From positions 1 to 64,000 of the forward strand of contig WTPW01000157.1 in NCBI GenBank assembly GCA_009809945.1: a stretch of DNA of 64,000 nt, written 5' to 3'. Made by a program: the position numbers and the translations under genes. Shown here piece after piece: positions 36,546-47,273 of this stretch; positions within the stretch are counted from its first letter, which is position 1; each line of letters begins with the position of its first letter. The stretch comes from Gigaspora margarita. Taxonomy: Eukaryota; Glomeromycota; Glomeromycetes; Diversisporales; Gigasporaceae. A model generated the notes under the pieces. It was given only the letters and a program-made list of their open reading frames with translations. It made no database searches and was not told the DNA's origin.

Positions 36546-37620
36546 AATTCCAAGAGAGACCGTCCCAAATTAGGAGTCATCTGATCGTTACTTTTGTCAT
36601 GTGAAAAATTTCACATGTTGATTAGCTAATAAAAATTTATAAACTAAAGAAAGAGATTTTCTTAAAATCAGCTGGATGATTTTATTAAAAATTATCCCAT
36701 ATACAAATTTAGTAAACTGGATTATACAGATCAATACACATATATAAGTAATTTTTTGTTTATATCTAATATCGTATTTTATCATCTTCTTTTTACTAAC
36801 AAGTACTTTTTTCTTATAGTATCATTGCTATTACTGGTGTCATCTTTAGTGTCATACTATTGTTGGTATCTTTTAGTCATGGTGGACGTCACCACTATTG
36901 ATATCTTTTAGTTGTTATTGGTGTCATCATCATTAGTCATCAATATCATTATTTATGGTATCTTCTATTTGATTGGTAGCTTTTGCCATTATTATTATCG
37001 TTATTTGGGTAATGGACTAGAAAAATCATCATTTAAAATTGCTTTTAGATAAAAGTTTTTCTAGTCCATTCTCTATTTATAGTATGTTCCTTAATTCGTT
37101 ATTTTCTGGTTTTACCATTCTCTAGAATCGCCATTATGTTGTTCTTACTTATAGAGGTTTTTTCTTTTTTTTTGATAGTGCCGCAAGTTTGCTGGTATTT
37201 TGTAGGTACTTTTAATCATTGGTTGGTGTTTACATTTCATTGTTGGTACATTTGATGAGGTCATCATTTCTCATGCTTTGCTTTTACTGTATTGTATATT
37301 CGTATTGATTGTTGATTTGTTTACTTGTGCTATGGTGCTTTCTGGTGATAGTATCGTTTGGTGGTTCTTGTTATTAGCAGGTTTTTTAGAGGTTAGAGTT
37401 GGTTCAACTAGAAAGCAGTGACAATAATAGGCTTAGGTAATCTGCTATAATTATCGGTATTGTTGGTGCTTGTGATTTCACCATGACTTTTTATATCTTT
37501 GGTTCTTGCGACTTCGCCATGCTTGATTCACCATAGGTTATGGTTTGGGTTAGGGTTTGGGTTAGGGTTCAGGTTAGGTTCAGGTTAGGATTAGGATAGG
37601 GTGAATAGTTAAATAGGTTG
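36546..37620. repeat. GGTGTC/TTGGT imperfect repeats ending in telomere-like GGGTTA tract
   Basis: 36790-37520 has irregular GGTGTCAT, TTGGTATC, GTTGGTG and ATTGTTGG words, the reverse type of 16290-16680. 37540-37600 is GGTTTGGGTTAGGGTTTGGG followed by GGTTCAGGTTAGG-type units. 36546-36790 shows nothing. Non-coding. Confidence 0.6.
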
Positions 37621-37859
37621 GGTGTATTTATTATTGTATTTGTATTTTCATTGTAAGGCATAAGTGAATAAATAAAGTTATATATAATGCTATAATTAAT
37701 TTTATCATACAGATTAAATTGATATTGTTTAATTAATAAAATAGAAAAATTTTATTAGTTGATTTTGGGGATGGTATTTAGTGAAACTATCCAGGCTAGT
37801 GGTTAGTAAACCTTATAAAGAAAATCAAAATTAAACGAAATTTAACTAAAATTTATCGT

Positions 37860-38235
37860 TAAAGCTTAGACCCAGATCAATGATCGCAAGTAGTCACTAT
37901 ATAGAAAGTCTAAATTTTACTATATAAATCAATAAAATTTGCTTAAGTAAAATTGTTTGGAAGAACAAAATGCATATATTTTGAAATTTGTATCTAAATT
38001 GGAGAACTTTTTATTATTTGACTTTTAATTTTTACGTCGTTGAACATGTTTTTTAAAAAGATTCTAATTTTTTTGTTGAACGTAAAAATTAAATGTCAAA
38101 TAATAAACTTTTCTCCAATTTGGATGAAAATTTCAGTGAATATGCATTTTAATCGCCCAACAAGTTTATTTAAGCGATTAATATCGATTTACTTAGTAAA
38201 ATTTAGACTTTACTATGTAACAACTATTATCGACC
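37860..38235. repeat. foldback module, copy E
   Basis: Palindromic core shared with copies A, B and D: AAAGTCTAAATTTTACTA on one side, TTTAGACTTTACTATGTAAC on the other, with TAATTTTTACGTCGTTGAAC..GAACGTAAAAATTAAATG at the centre. The outer TACTGTATATT ends of the family are missing. Confidence 0.7.
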
Positions 38236-38747
38236 CGGGTTCAACCCTGGTTGGGTTGGGGTTTTACTGAACCCGAACATGTTCACAAACTTTCAAACCA
38301 AACCCGAACTAAACCCAGACTTGGTTTAAAAGTTCAATACCAAACTCAGACTGAACTGCATTTTTAAAATTAAGTCTGGTTTGGGTTTGGTTCGAATTCG
38401 GACCGAACTCAAACTCAACCCAATGTTCAGTTTGGTTTGGTTTTTAGGAACACTAGTAACACTTCTCCCAACTGACCCATAAAATAAAGTATTCAAATAT
38501 TTCTTTTTCTTTTTCACATTTTCTGTATATAATTCTTGAGTATAAATTAGGTCTATATTTAGCTCTTTGGAGCAAAGTAGAAAGTAGTCAATTAAATGCT
38601 TTGATTTTGAAAATCCAGAAGCTGTTTTTAACTATGTTTCTGCTTTGTGCTTTCTGATAATTTCTTAATAAATTCATATATACCCACTAACTGATCTCTT
38701 TGGCCTCTTGGATATTAGCATATAGCTAGTATATCAGGCAGGTAGCT

Positions 38748-39330
38748 CTATAATATGTGTTCATATATTTCTTGATGAAGTTTCTTACTAGTTCTCAATC
38801 TATTACCTTGCCACTTCAATCTATATACAAAGTTTTTGTATTCAATTGAATCTAGTTTGATATACTCTTCTTTACTATAGACCAGCTTTGCCAAAGTATC
38901 TGCTTGTTCATTAAATTTCTTTTCTAAGTGCACTTTGATCTTTTTTAAAGCTAAGTTCAAATTTTTAGTTTCTATCAATATACTAATAATATATAATACT
39001 GACTGATTGTTTGTTTTCAAACATTTTCTTTTCTTTATGTAATAATTACTTTTTGTATTGCTGAGATAGCAGCTTGGCTAACTACTATTCTACTATCCCT
39101 TGGTGCAATTAGTAAAAAGCACAGGATGCCTATTAGCTCTGTCTTGTCAAAAAAATCCACCTTTGCATTTTGTTTTTTATACCTTTAATAACTCTATTTC
39201 TTGTATCAATTTGAACTATACTAAAATCTAAATTGCTAACTCTACTTATACTACTAAATTTTATTGAGCTATCTGTATAGCACACAGTTCTCAGAGGTTT
39301 CTGTTTTGCTAAAGTGCTTGTTTTAGTTTC
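38748..39330 (-). pseudogene. LINE RNase H domain (minus strand)
   Basis: The longest clean piece (38748-39020) ends the domain: IKVHLEKKFNEQADTLAKL is the His/Asp motif before the last helix, as KVTAHQNNEFNNKADQLA in the LINE at 1.7 kb. Upstream, about 39060-39150 encodes the central Glu region (TELIGILCFLL). Downstream residues (YRLKWQGNRLR) resemble the region leading to the LINE C-terminus. Stops and shifts separate these pieces. Confidence 0.8.
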
Positions 39331-40333
39331 TCTCTTTTTACTTTACTAAGAATTACTCTATTTTTAATCTTTTCTCTTATGAGGGCACTTGGATCAGGTT
39401 CACCAAAGCTTCTTTTACTATAGATTTTGGGACCTTTCTTTAAATTTAGTTTATACCCACCCATGTATCTACTAGATAATGCCTTGGAAAAGTAATTATT
39501 TGAGCTTTCTAATCTGGGTTTATCTACCTTGTGATATTAATGAGCTTTTGCTTTTTATAACTACTTTTTTTGATACTTTATTTTTAGCTTTTTTTTCTTT
39601 TTTGAGCTCTATCTTGATGTTTTTTTTATTATCTATAGTCCATATTTCAATCTTTGCCTTGGTTTTTATTTTATACTAAATATGTTTAATAACAACTTCT
39701 TACTCTTTTCTTTATAAATAACTTATTCTTTTTTAGATTTTTTTAAATATTTTGTTCAACTTTGGAAAAAGCATTAATTTATTAGCTTCTTTTTTATATG
39801 TGCTTCTTTAATTTTCTAGAATTTTTCTTGTAGAAAAGATTTTTCTAGTTATCTAAACCAGGCCGCTTTTGCTCTCTTTTTCTTTAGCTTCTTTACTTGC
39901 TATTAGGTAAGTAATGTTTTAAAATATGTACTAAAAATTTGATTCATATACTATAGTTCTAATTTTTGAAGACTTCTTGTATATTCTAACCAGTCTACTT
40001 CTGTAAATATTGCATTATAGTTCTGTTTGCACCTATTTCTTTTGTTAAATACTATACTTCTGTATAATTAGATTTGTTAACTACTAGATTTAGTTTTTTG
40101 CTAGGGTTAGAATTTTTAAATTGAGATTATAAGGTGCTTTGTATTGGTTAGTTGTTTTTTGAGAGCTCCTATACTAGAACTAGACTACAGAGATCCAATT
40201 GGCCCTGTATTAGTCTTATCTTTGTAACTTTCCTAATAGTTCATTGTTATTAATTCTAACAAGCCATTCTAATATATGATATTTAATATGCCTTTGCCAT
40301 AGTACTTTTATCTCTATTAGATTTTTATGCCAT

Positions 40334-41034
40334 TGTGATCTATAGAGGAACACAAAAATTAGCATAACTCCTGACCCAGTAATCAGAATTCTGTGAAACA
40401 ACCATCATTTGATTCAGCTCATCGAGACAGTTCTAATGAGCTATAAATTGTCTCTGTATAACTATTAGTTGCTGGGATCAGATCCACTAAAGATTTATTT
40501 TTAGATCAGCAATCTGATTAGCTTAGCAATTGCTGCAGGCAAAAACATCAGATCTGATAGATCTATCAGATATCATTTTATAGCAGATATTTAATATATT
40601 TTATTTAGCCAATATATACATTTATTATATATTATATTTATTCTAGTTATACTATATATTTTATTAATAGTAGTTGTAGAATATATTGCATATATGTTAG
40701 ATATGTTAGATATAAACCATTATATTTGTAAAAAATCAAAATGTATAAAAGCTATTAATGTGGATCTCCAGTTCAACATCGAGTCTTTATACTTATTCAA
40801 TAATAAAAACAACTATTTACTACACAAATTAAACAGTTACTAGTATCTTAATATACTTTTAATTGTTGCCTTTTTTATAATTGCAAATTACCTTAAATCT
40901 TTTTTGTTAAGTTTTGTTAAAAATACCTTTTGTATTAGATAAATCACAGTAACAAATGAGATTATACAAAGTGTTTATTGTCTAAGGTCACTCTAGTTAC
41001 CTACTATTTTTGAAGAAGTAGATATAGAATAACA
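40334..41034 (-). mobile_element. LTR-like repeat, copy 2 (701 bp)
   Basis: Starts TGTGATCTATAGAGG, ends GATATAGAATAACA. Flanked by CCAT on both sides (40330-40333, 41035-41038), a 4 bp target duplication. Inserted in the minus-strand LINE. TG..CA ends with short duplications fit a solo LTR. No coding. Confidence 0.68.
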
Positions 41035-42119
41035 CCATATAATATTGTTTAAAGTAGTTGATGGTAATTCTGCTTTTCACTAGGCTACTCTTAAAATTGG
41101 CTATTGGATTCTCTTACACACCTTTTTACTTAACAGGAATATACTTGCTTTGTATTCAAGCTTTGAAAGAACACTTTATTGTTTAGATATTTGATTTGTG
41201 CTACAAAAATTCTTTTATCTTGAATGATTCACACAAAGGCACTCATATTTTGCTAGAGTTTTTATATATAGTTCTGGATTTGAAGTTTTGGAGCTAACCA
41301 AATATCTAGAAATCTTGCTACTTTTTTGCCTTCTGATACTTGGACTTTTTTTTCTTTTTACCTATTACTACAAATTGATCTTTCTACATCATTTTACTTT
41401 TTATAACTAGCAGCTCTATTTTCTTTGGGTTCACTTCTATATTATTGAGTTTGTAAAATTTTTCTAACTTTCTAATAATTTCTTGAAGGGTTTTTCTAAA
41501 TATCTCTGGCCAGAGATATATAGTTTATATATCTCTGGCCTTTTGACCAATCAAAAAACCAGAAGATCATATGATTAAAAAGTTCATGTGTTGATCCGAT
41601 TGCTGATGCAAAATCGGCTGTGCATCGCCAGATCCGGACAGATAAGTATAGATCATCTTGATCTGTTTTTTTATTTTGTTTTTTTATTTTTTGCTTTTTT
41701 ATTTTTTGTTTTTTTATTTTACTTGCCTTCGCTTCCTTTGCTTTACTAACAGATCTTTTTATTTTTTTTTATTCATTTATTTAGCTTGTTGTCCTTCGTC
41801 ATGCTATCGTAGTTGGTGTCATAGTTGGTGTCATCGTTGGTGTCATTGTTGGTATCATCGATATTGCCATTAGATTTTCTCTGGATTCAGCATTTATATT
41901 TCTCTGACATTTTTGTGGGTTGATCTTGTGTTCGTGGAGGTAGTCTTTCAGGTGGTCTTATAGATAGTTTTTCGTATTTCTCTGGGTAGTCTTCTAGATA
42001 TAGAATCATCACCGTTTATCATTGGTGTTGTCATTGCTGGTGTTGTCATTCGTTGGTGCTTTTTTCATCTTTGGTGGGTCATTTTTGCCATGTGCCGTAT
42101 ATACTGTATATGATAAAGG

Positions 42120-42320
42120 AAGTTAGAATGGTTTAGTATTAGTATTAGTGTTAGTGTTAGTGTTAGTTATATGGGGTTTAGTGTTAGTGTTAGTTAGTGT
42201 TAGTGTTAGTTAGTGTTAGTGTTAGTTAGTTAGTGTTAGTGTTAGTTTATACAAGGTTTAGTGTTAGTTAGTTAGTGCTAGTGTTAGTGTTAGTTATACG
42301 GGGTTTAGTGTTAGTGTTAA
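42120..42320 (+). repeat. GTGTTA(GT) telomere-variant array, left arm
   Basis: About 25 units of GTGTTA, GTTAGT and similar with GGGGTTTA interruptions. The mirror copy in the other arm is 43785-43965 (CTAACACTAACACTAACT). Short open frames across it are compositional. Confidence 0.85.
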
Positions 42321-43059
42321 ATTAGATAGTAGCATGAGATTATGTAAGTGTGAATACATATTAGTTGTATAATAAATATGAAATAAATATAATTAAAGTG
42401 AAATATGTATAGTATAAAAAACTTGATAGTCAACGCATTCTTTAGGGTTATGGTTTAGAGGTTAGAGTTTATATTAAACAAGTATAAGAGGGTTAAATAG
42501 AATCCCATATTTTATTTTAATCTGATTTCTTTAAGGTCTGCAACATATAAAATCAGTTAATTTTATTGTGTTGCACGACCTACTAAATACCTGATTCCAG
42601 ACGGACTAAAATTTAATCGTACCTACGGTAATGTAGACTTGCATAACCCTTTTTTATGGTTAGAGTTAGGGTAAGCACTAATATAACCTTTGTTCAGGTT
42701 GGGTTAGTTTCGAGTTGGGTTAGTTTGACAAATTTTTTCTTTTATAAACTGTACATACTATTATGAATTTGTCACATCCATCCTAAATTGCATTTCCATA
42801 CTGTACTACTTTACTATATCTCCTTGGTACTTGGTAGGTGTGCATCCCAATAAAATTAACCAATTTTATATGTCGCAGACCATAACGAAATCAGATTAAA
42901 ATGATATGAGATTCTATTTAACCCTCCTATACTTGTTTAATATCAACTCTATAACCTCTATTCTTAACCCCTAACCCTAAAGAAAGTCAAGTTTTTTATA
43001 CTATATATATTTCACTTTATTTATATTTATTTCATATTTATTATACAACTAATACGTAT

Positions 43060-43767
43060 TGTTATCCTATATCTACTTCTTTTTAGATAGTAGGTAACTA
43101 GAGCGACCTTAGACAGTGATCACTTTGTGTAACCTCACTTGTTACTGTGATTTAACTAAGTCGAAAGGCGTTTTTCAAGAAAACTTAACAAAGAAGATTT
43201 ATGGTAATTTGCAATTATGAAAGAGGCAACAATTAAAAGTATATAAAGATACTAGTAACTGTTTAATTTTGTGTAGTAAATAAATGTTTTATTTATTGAA
43301 AGAGTATGAAGACTCGATGTTGAACTTGGGTCCACATCAGCTGCTTTTATACATTTTTGTTTTTCACAAATNTAACGGGCTATATCTATTACATGTGCAA
43401 TAAANGCNATATCTANTACTAATAAAATATATAGTATAAATAATATAAATGTAATATATGAAATAAATGACATATGTGTTATAAATAAAATATAGAGTAT
43501 ATATGCTTTAAATATGACATGTTTTATAAATGCCATATATGCACTTTGGCGCGCAGTAGATCGCCTAGCCAATCAAATTACAGATCACATGATTGATCAC
43601 TTATTGGTTCCGATCTTGTCATCCAATGGTCGTACAGAGATCATATTTAGCTCGTTAGAACCGTCTCGATGAGCTGATTCGAATGGTGGTCGTTTTATTT
43701 AATTTGGATCGGTGGATCAAGAGTTATGAGCGATTTTGTGTTTTATAGCAATTTCTATAGGTTAACA
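43060..43767 (+). mobile_element. LTR-like repeat, copy 3 (708 bp), inside the foldback arm
   Basis: Starts TGTTATCCTATATCTAC, ends CTATAGGTTAACA; flanked by GTAT on both sides (43056-43059, 43768-43771). Compared with the uninterrupted left arm (reverse of about 42310-42370), the right arm is broken exactly here, so the insertion is younger than the foldback. Reverse orientation relative to copies 1 and 2. Unread bases at 43372-43417. Confidence 0.72.
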
Positions 43768-43784
43768 GTATATAATTTTGTGCT

Positions 43785-43965
43785 ACTATCTAACCTAACC
43801 CTAACACTAAGCCCCGCACTAACACTAACTAACACTAAACCCCATATAACTGACACCAAACCTCGTATAACTAACACTAACACTAACTAACTAAATAACA
43901 CTAACACTAACTAACTAATACTAACACTAACACTAACACTATAGCACTATAACTCTAACCGTAAG
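43785..43965 (-). repeat. GTGTTA(GT) telomere-variant array, right arm
   Basis: Reverse-oriented counterpart of 42120-42320, beginning CCTAACCCTAACACTAAG. It belongs to the same foldback element. Confidence 0.85.
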
Positions 43966-46936
43966 CTCATTCTATCTTCTTTTAGTGTATATGGCATGAT
44001 ACAGCACATAGCAAGAATGTCTCACCAAAGATGGAAAAAGCACCAACAAACACCAATGACAAAAAGGACTGATGAATAACATTAGCGACAAAAGGAGGCA
44101 CCAGCAACGACGACACCAATGACAAATAGAGATAATTCCATATCTATAAGTCCACCTAGCTGTCCACCCACAAAAATGTTAGAGAAATATGAAAGACCAA
44201 CTATGTGACCACCCGAAAGACTACCTCCACGAACACAAGATCAACCCACAAAAATGGCAGAGTAATAAAAATGCTGAATCTAAAGAAAATCTAACAGCAA
44301 CATCGACGACACCAATGATGATACTAATAACAACACCAATGATGATACCAACTACGATAGCCCAACGAAGGATAACAAGCTTAATAATTAAATAAAAAAA
44401 ATCTGTTAGTAAAGCAAAGGAAGCGAAGGAAGTGAAGGCAAGTAAACAAAAACAAATAAAAAAATAAAAAAACAGATCAAGATCTATAGTATACTTATCT
44501 GTCCGGATCTGTGATGCACAGCCGATTTTGCATCAGCAATTGGATCAATACATGAACTTTTTAATCATGTGATCTTCTGGTTTTTTGATTGGTCAAAAGG
44601 CCAGAGATATATAAAATATATATCTCTGGCCAGAGATATTTAGAAAAACCCTTTCTTAAAAGTGCTTCCTAAATAGAAACATAAGTATGATATTATATAT
44701 ATAAACCATGTATTCTGCTCTAAAATTTTCTTCTCTTGTTTCTTATATAATAAAATTGGTCAGAAAACTTTTATCTCAAAGCCTTTTTTTAGCTACTAAA
44801 GTTTGTATAAGAGAGGATTATAGATTATCTACCAGACAGAGGTAAGATTACTTTTTCTGGTCTATTCCTTCTTTAGCTACAAATTCTTCTTAGATCCATA
44901 TCTGTAATAACTTTCATATTTCTTTTTGAATATAGCTCTGTGATGAATGGCAAAATTTTTTTGGGCTTGAATTCTGATCAGGGCCTTTTAAATGCTTGTT
45001 TTGCTTATAAATTGAAGGCTTTTCTAATATTTTATAGTAAAATTCATATTTTCTTCTTCTATTCTTTGGTATATTCAATTAAATTGCTTAGAAATCTCCT
45101 GATAAGTCTGAGAAGTTAAACCCTTTAAGATTTGTTTTTCTAAAAGAAATTTGTTCAACATTTTTGTACTATTTTGATCAAGATTTTTCTAAATATATCA
45201 AGCAAAACTATTGGTCTCATACTGGACAATAAAAGATTCTACTTTATAAGTTTTGGAATAGAAAAGATTTGGCTTGTCTTCGATTTTATCAGGTATATTC
45301 CTGTTTCTAGGACCAGTTTCACAAACTTAACAAATATCTTGTTTGCTACAGAACCTGCTTTTTGTAGTAATTGGTACCCAATAACTGATATTTGGTTTAG
45401 CCAGTTAAACTAAATCTAGCTACTCTTCCTTAGTAATATGCTTTTCTTTTTCACTACTACTTGGGGTTAATTCAGTCCTTGGGTTTGTATTCTTCTGCTC
45501 ATTCTTCTGTTATTTTTTCAAACTTGTATTTTTTTTCTAAAATAATCTTGAAAGTAACTATCTTTTCTTCTATTATGTCTTCTGGATCTACAATTAACTC
45601 CAAAAAAGAGTTTCTAATTCAATTTTTCTGAACTATAATCCTATTTATTAAAACATTTTTTTATAGCCTGTTCAATATACTAGTTAGCATTTTTTTGTGC
45701 TTTCTTCCAATTATGCTGAATCATTTCTCACTATTCTCTAGTATTTGCTTACTTCTTCTTACTTGTTCTTCTCTTTTAGCTACTTTTCTAGTATCTTGAT
45801 CCAACCTTTTGCCACAACAATCCATTTTTGTATCCTTATAATTGGAGTACCAGGAATTTGTATCTCATGCTTCTGGTTAATTATCTGAGTTTGCACATTA
45901 TACAAGAGTTATTCTACTGCTTCTAGTATCTCTTCTAGTTTTTTTTTCACAATTCTTACTAATTTTTTTTAAATTTCTAGTATTACTATACAAAGAACTT
46001 CTATCTATATTCTTCTTATACTTATCTCTTGAGTATCAAACTAGCTTGGATAGTATGTTCTTACATGCTACTTTGAGAATCATTTTTAAAATTGGTTCTA
46101 TTAATAGTTAATTTTGTCTTTATATTTCTATTTGCTTTTTTATTAAAGACTCTTTTGCTTGTAAATTGCTTAGCAAGAGAGTTCAAATCTAATTGATAGC
46201 TGCTTTAATTCTCTTTACTTGCTTTATTATAAAAAAGACCCTTCATATAGTACTATAATTACTATTTGTAAATAGACTTATATCTTTTCTAGACTTATCT
46301 TAAGTTCATTTTTAGCTAAATATTGGCTATTTTTGATTTGGTCTTACTGTTTGTCCATAAGTGCTTTGAGGTAACAATATTTGAATGCTTTACAAAGCTA
46401 ATTTTCTTTATCTAGAATAATAAAATATACTTCTTTTTGCTCATATAGGTATTAGAGCTTGTTGAATTCAGTTCTGGTTTCAACAATGTATTAAAATCCC
46501 TGCTAGTATATAAAAGATATCTTTTCTCTTTCTTGCTATTGTACTTATTACTTTTTTTTATATAGATACCTTTAACTTTGTATCATTTAATAGAATATAA
46601 TGTTCAAAAAACAATTACATTTTTTTGAATATTAGATGAACCTTTAGACTATAAGTGCTTTTTTTATGTATTTTTGTTATGTATATTGCCTACCTTTTGT
46701 TTATTAATGCTTCTATCCCAAAGTCTTTTTTTTCTATTTGTTAGCACTAGCCCTGAAGTCTATATATTCAGATTTATCTATTTCTAGAAATTTTTTTTAT
46801 TTAGGCTATTTGAAAATATAATTTCATTTAATATTCCCTTACAAAGCTAAATGTGGTAGAAGAGGGGGTCAAATTAAACAAACATGTTAAAACTGTAAAT
46901 CAATCACATTATTATTGGTTGACTTATAAATATGTG

Positions 46937-47273
46937 GGGCCTTTGCAGTAAAAAGGGTAGATACGTCAATATATATAATTTTGAGATAATTGAATTTAAT
47001 CATTTGTTTTGATTTTCAGACTGATTCAGGTTAATCATAATTCACAATTTTGATTGGTTAAATATAGCATGTGATTAATGGGTAATCTCATGATGTGCTT
47101 GGCTTCAACCTTGCACAACTTTCTTTTACATTACATATCTTGATTTTTTATTATGCAAATTGACTTTCATTTATAATTGAAAAAAGATGGCCACATTGAA
47201 ATTTACCAGAATTTAATAAAAACTCATTTTTTTTATTTTGGGGTCGTAGCTGCCCTTTCTACTGCAAAGCCTC
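46937..47273. mobile_element. 337 bp inverted-repeat element, 6 bp duplication
   Basis: Ends GGGCCTTTGCAGTAAAAAGG and, reversed, GAGGCTTTGCAGTAGAAAGG; perfect 6 bp direct repeat TATGTG on both sides (46931-46936, 47274-47279). Lies in the LINE. Superfamily not assigned. Confidence 0.78.

Larger units (their letters stand above)
32255..38455. mobile_element. 6.2 kb hAT-type composite with nested hAT-type elements
   Basis: Outer ends are the 9 bp inverted repeat TAGTGTTCC; flanks GTGACACT (32247-32254) and GTAACACT (38456-38463) are 7 of 8 identical. Subterminal sequence on both sides is an irregular GGTTCAG/GAACCTGAA repeat (32270-32470, 38240-38440). The interior holds GATC palindromes, a ~33 bp palindrome array, two further hAT-type elements, a telomere-like tract and a foldback module. 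No transposase gene was recognised. Confidence 0.7.
41488..44651. mobile_element. 3.2 kb Mutator-like foldback with ~1.2 kb arms
   Basis: Ends GGGTTTTTCTAAATATCTCT (left) and its reverse complement (right), with 9 bp flanks TTTCTTGAA and TTTCTTAAA, 8 of 9 identical. Nearly the whole element is two inverted arms meeting near 42713: CTCTGGCCAGAGATAT ends, GATGCAAAATCGGCTGTGCA, GGTGTCAT tracts, GTGTTAGTGTTAG arrays and a TATAAAATCAGTTAATTTTA region all recur reversed. Long inverted ends with a 9 bp duplication suggest the Mutator group. No transposase. An LTR-like repeat interrupts the right arm at 43060-43767. Confidence 0.8.

Noticed and set aside
41658-41873. Short Phe- and Cys-rich frame
   Set aside because: It comes from T-rich and GGTGTC repeat sequence in the arm of the foldback element, and the mirror arm has no matching frame.
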